Part shown: positions 6,434 through 7,425 of the stretch, in pieces
How the letters are laid out: the number at the start of each line of letters is the position of its first letter
Numbering within the stretch: position 1 is the first letter of the stretch
Origin: Ignavibacteriales bacterium
GTDB lineage: Bacteria > Bacteroidota > Ignavibacteria > Ignavibacteriales > Ignavibacteriaceae
Length of the DNA stretch: 7,425 nt
Assembly: GCA_020061995.1 (NCBI GenBank)
Contig: JAGUXE010000295.1
Location: 1-7,425 of the forward strand
Reading direction: 5' to 3'
Program-made: the position numbers and the translations under genes
The notes under the pieces: model-generated
What the model was told of the DNA's origin: nothing
The model's database searches: none
What the model saw: the letters and a program-made list of their open reading frames with translations, nothing else

Positions 6434-6601
6434 ATACAAGGTTATACTAAACTACAAATTTCGGGTATTCAGCAAATAGCAACAGCAGCAGAAGACTTAA
6501 ATAAATTAACTAATAATCTTCAAAACCTGGTTGGGCAATTTAGTATCTCTTCTGAAAATCGTCATAGGAGAACAAGTAAGTACAACCAAATCGGGAATTA
6601 A
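6434..6601 (+). pseudogene. Decayed C-terminal tail of a methyl-accepting chemotaxis protein
   Basis: The frame between the TAA at 6431-6433 and the TAA at 6599-6601 encodes a peptide with ISGIQQIATAAEDLNKLTNN, then LQNLVGQFSI and a basic tail. This is the typical extreme C-terminal helix of MCP signalling domains (pattern xQQIAxAAEdLNxLTxxLQxLVxxF). No ATG, GTG or TTG with a ribosome site precedes it, and the rest of the receptor (sensor, HAMP and kinase-control hairpin tip) is absent: a stop and unrelated AT-rich sequence lie immediately upstream. It therefore reads as the leftover of an MCP gene deleted or recombined between cheW and the intact MCP downstream. The match is from recognition of the family pattern; no alignment was run. 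A chance coding-like stretch is unlikely given the length and specificity of the motif. Confidence 0.75.
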
Positions 6602-6668
6602 AAATAAAGTTAATACTTTTGGCAAATATCATTATTTAAGTTTTTACCGATGTACTCTATGAGAAATT

Positions 6669-6731
6669 ATGAAAAAATTAATCTCACAAAAAAAAGATAA
6701 AAAAGAATTGCTCGAAGAAATTTCCAACTGA
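6669..6731 (+). CDS. Possible 20-residue ORF, unknown
   Basis: ATG 6669 opens a 20-codon frame to TGA 6729-6731, encoding a lysine/glutamate-rich peptide (MKKLISQKKD, then KKELLEEISN). No Shine-Dalgarno precedes it. It ends 27 nt before the MCP start. It could be a spurious ORF in A-rich sequence, a leader peptide, or a further scrap of a lost gene. I do not recognise it and give it little weight. Confidence 0.2.
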   Translation: MKKLISQKKDKKELLEEISN

Positions 6732-6745
6732 CAAAAAAATAAATT

Positions 6746-6752
6746 AAGGGAG
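6746..6752 (+). promoter_or_regulatory. Ribosome binding site of the MCP gene
   Basis: AAGGGAG lies 6 nt before ATG 6759. It is a strong Shine-Dalgarno match and fixes the MCP start. Confidence 0.75.
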
Positions 6753-6758
6753 AATAAA

Positions 6759-7425
6759 ATGAAAAAATTCAATGATTTTTGCATTCGTAACAAAATACTA
6801 TTTAGTTACAGTATAATAATTCTATTAATAATAATCTTTGCTTCTTTTGTTTACACAAATAATAATGTCTTAGAAGAGAAGGCAGATGAAGTGATTCATA
6901 ATTTTTCAACAGCAAACTTTTTAGAGATTAAAATAGCTGACCACTTAGATTGGAGTAAACAACTTTTAGGAGCAATTGCAACAAACAAGAAATTCACAGG
7001 TCAACTGGACCCCAGAAAATGTTCATTTGGAGAATGGTATTATTCAAGTCAGCCGCCGGATGGCGTTTCAGCCCAGGGGTGGCACGAGTTGGGCGAACAA
7101 CATCGCAGGCTTCACGAGTCTGCTGAGACAATTAACAATTATATTGTTGCAAATGAAGAACAAGTAAAAGTAGTTCAATATTTTGAAAATCAAGTTAGCC
7201 CAATACTAACTAATGTTAAAAATACAATTACTGATATTTCCAAACATACAAAAGCAAATGTCGATAAAGCTTCAAACGGAATGTCATCTGCATTCAACTT
7301 GGCATCCACATTAGTTTTAGTAATTACTTTTGCCGCAATTATAATTGCAATATTCCTAACATTTTTCACTGCTAATAAATTAAGTAACCCAATTAATGAA
7401 GTATTTTCAACAGTTACTAGATCGG
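6759..7425 (+). CDS. Methyl-accepting chemotaxis protein with extracytoplasmic CZB-type sensor, N-terminal part (partial)
   Basis: The frame is open from ATG 6759 to the window end (222 codons, 3' incomplete). A short cytoplasmic N-terminus is followed by transmembrane helix 1 (about 14-31), an extracytoplasmic sensor (about 32-181), transmembrane helix 2 (about 182-204) and the start of HAMP (ANKLSNPINEV, about 205 on). The sensor contains the CZB (chemoreceptor zinc-binding) signature: H62 in ADHLDW, C88 in KCSFGEWYYS, and H115 and H119 in EQHRRLHE. In characterised CZB proteins these 3 His and 1 Cys bind Zn2+. CZB domains are best known from soluble proteins such as TlpD and DgcZ; here the motif lies between two membrane helices, so it would face the periplasm. 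The missing part should hold the rest of HAMP and the MCP signalling domain, which contacts CheW/CheA. The CZB half around 7050-7129 is unusually GC-rich for this gene. Confidence 0.92.
   Translation, partial: MKKFNDFCIRNKILFSYSIIILLIIIFASFVYTNNNVLEEKADEVIHNFSTANFLEIKIADHLDWSKQLLGAIATNKKFTGQLDPRKCSFGEWYYSSQPPDGVSAQGWHELGEQHRRLHESAETINNYIVANEEQVKVVQYFENQVSPILTNVKNTITDISKHTKANVDKASNGMSSAFNLASTLVLVITFAAIIIAIFLTFFTANKLSNPINEVFSTVTRS

Larger units (their letters stand above)
6391..6758. other. Gene-poor spacer between cheW and the MCP gene, containing an MCP remnant
   Basis: These 368 nt hold no intact gene of normal size. From left to right there is a weak 5-bp hairpin just after cheW (CTCTA 6397-6401 with TAGAG 6410-6414) without a T-tract. 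The decayed MCP C-terminal tail follows at about 6434-6601. A possible 20-codon ORF lies at 6669-6731, and the MCP ribosome site at 6746-6752. A degenerate sigma-28-like pair (TATCATTA 6627-6634, N11, ACCGATGT 6646-6653; 9 of 16 matches) could serve the MCP gene but is weak. Confidence 0.5.

Noticed and set aside
6605..6631. TAAAGTTA at 6605-6612 as a sigma-28 -35 box for the MCP gene
   Set aside because: The -35-like octamer is good, but at N11 the downstream octamer is AAATATCA, matching only 3 of 8 -10 positions. The alternative pair at 6627-6653 is also weak (9 of 16).
6976..7167. 63-aa plus-strand frame within the MCP gene
   Set aside because: It overlaps the MCP frame, whose translation shows membrane helices and the CZB motifs. 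It has no start signal of its own.

Overview
The window is AT-rich (roughly one third G+C) bacterial DNA. It encodes a 2-oxoacid:ferredoxin oxidoreductase subunit, soluble multi-PAS sensor kinases with Rcp1-like receivers, and chemotaxis genes behind a sigma-28-type promoter. This fits a motile, probably anaerobic or facultative bacterium. The style recalls the Bacteroidota/Ignavibacteriota/Chlorobi group, but that is an impression from protein style; no rRNA or marker gene is present. Shine-Dalgarno sites are clear for several genes and absent for others.

Layout. (1) Bases 1-228 are the 3' end of the gamma subunit of a 2-oxoacid:acceptor oxidoreductase. Downstream on the same strand, at 264-527, is a small 87-residue protein with a cysteine-rich N-terminus and a ferritin/rubrerythrin-like helical pair. 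A 12-bp inverted repeat (540-577) lies in the convergent gap after it. (2) Bases 5569-698 on the minus strand are a compact three-gene signalling operon. In transcription order these are an 816-aa cytoplasmic PAS-PAS-GAF-PAS histidine kinase, a 148-aa single-domain Rcp1-type response regulator, and a 651-aa REC-PAS-HisKA-HATPase-REC hybrid kinase. The gaps are 11 and 7 nt, so translational coupling is likely. (3) Bases 5570-5901 form the divergent intergenic region. A close sigma-28 (FliA-type) promoter match at 5836-5862 has the canonical 11-nt spacer and points at cheW. It also indicates that CheW starts at 5902 and not at the upstream ATG. (4) Bases 5902-6390 are cheW. (5) Bases 6391-6758 have no intact gene but contain the decayed C-terminal tail of a methyl-accepting chemotaxis protein (MCP). 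(6) Bases 6759-7425, running off the end, are the N-terminal part of an MCP whose extracytoplasmic sensor carries a CZB-type zinc-binding motif set (His, Cys, His, His).

How they work together. CheW would couple receptors such as the MCP to CheA. The remnant next to it suggests this locus once held another receptor gene, or a different copy of one. The minus-strand operon looks like a phosphorelay: two kinases without membrane segments, three receiver domains and no DNA-binding output domain. Its output therefore probably goes through protein-protein contact or through a regulator encoded elsewhere. I see no transposon, CRISPR array, tRNA, rRNA or clear novel system. The most interesting points are the sigma-28 promoter, the MCP remnant, and a sharply GC-rich patch inside the CZB-encoding segment.
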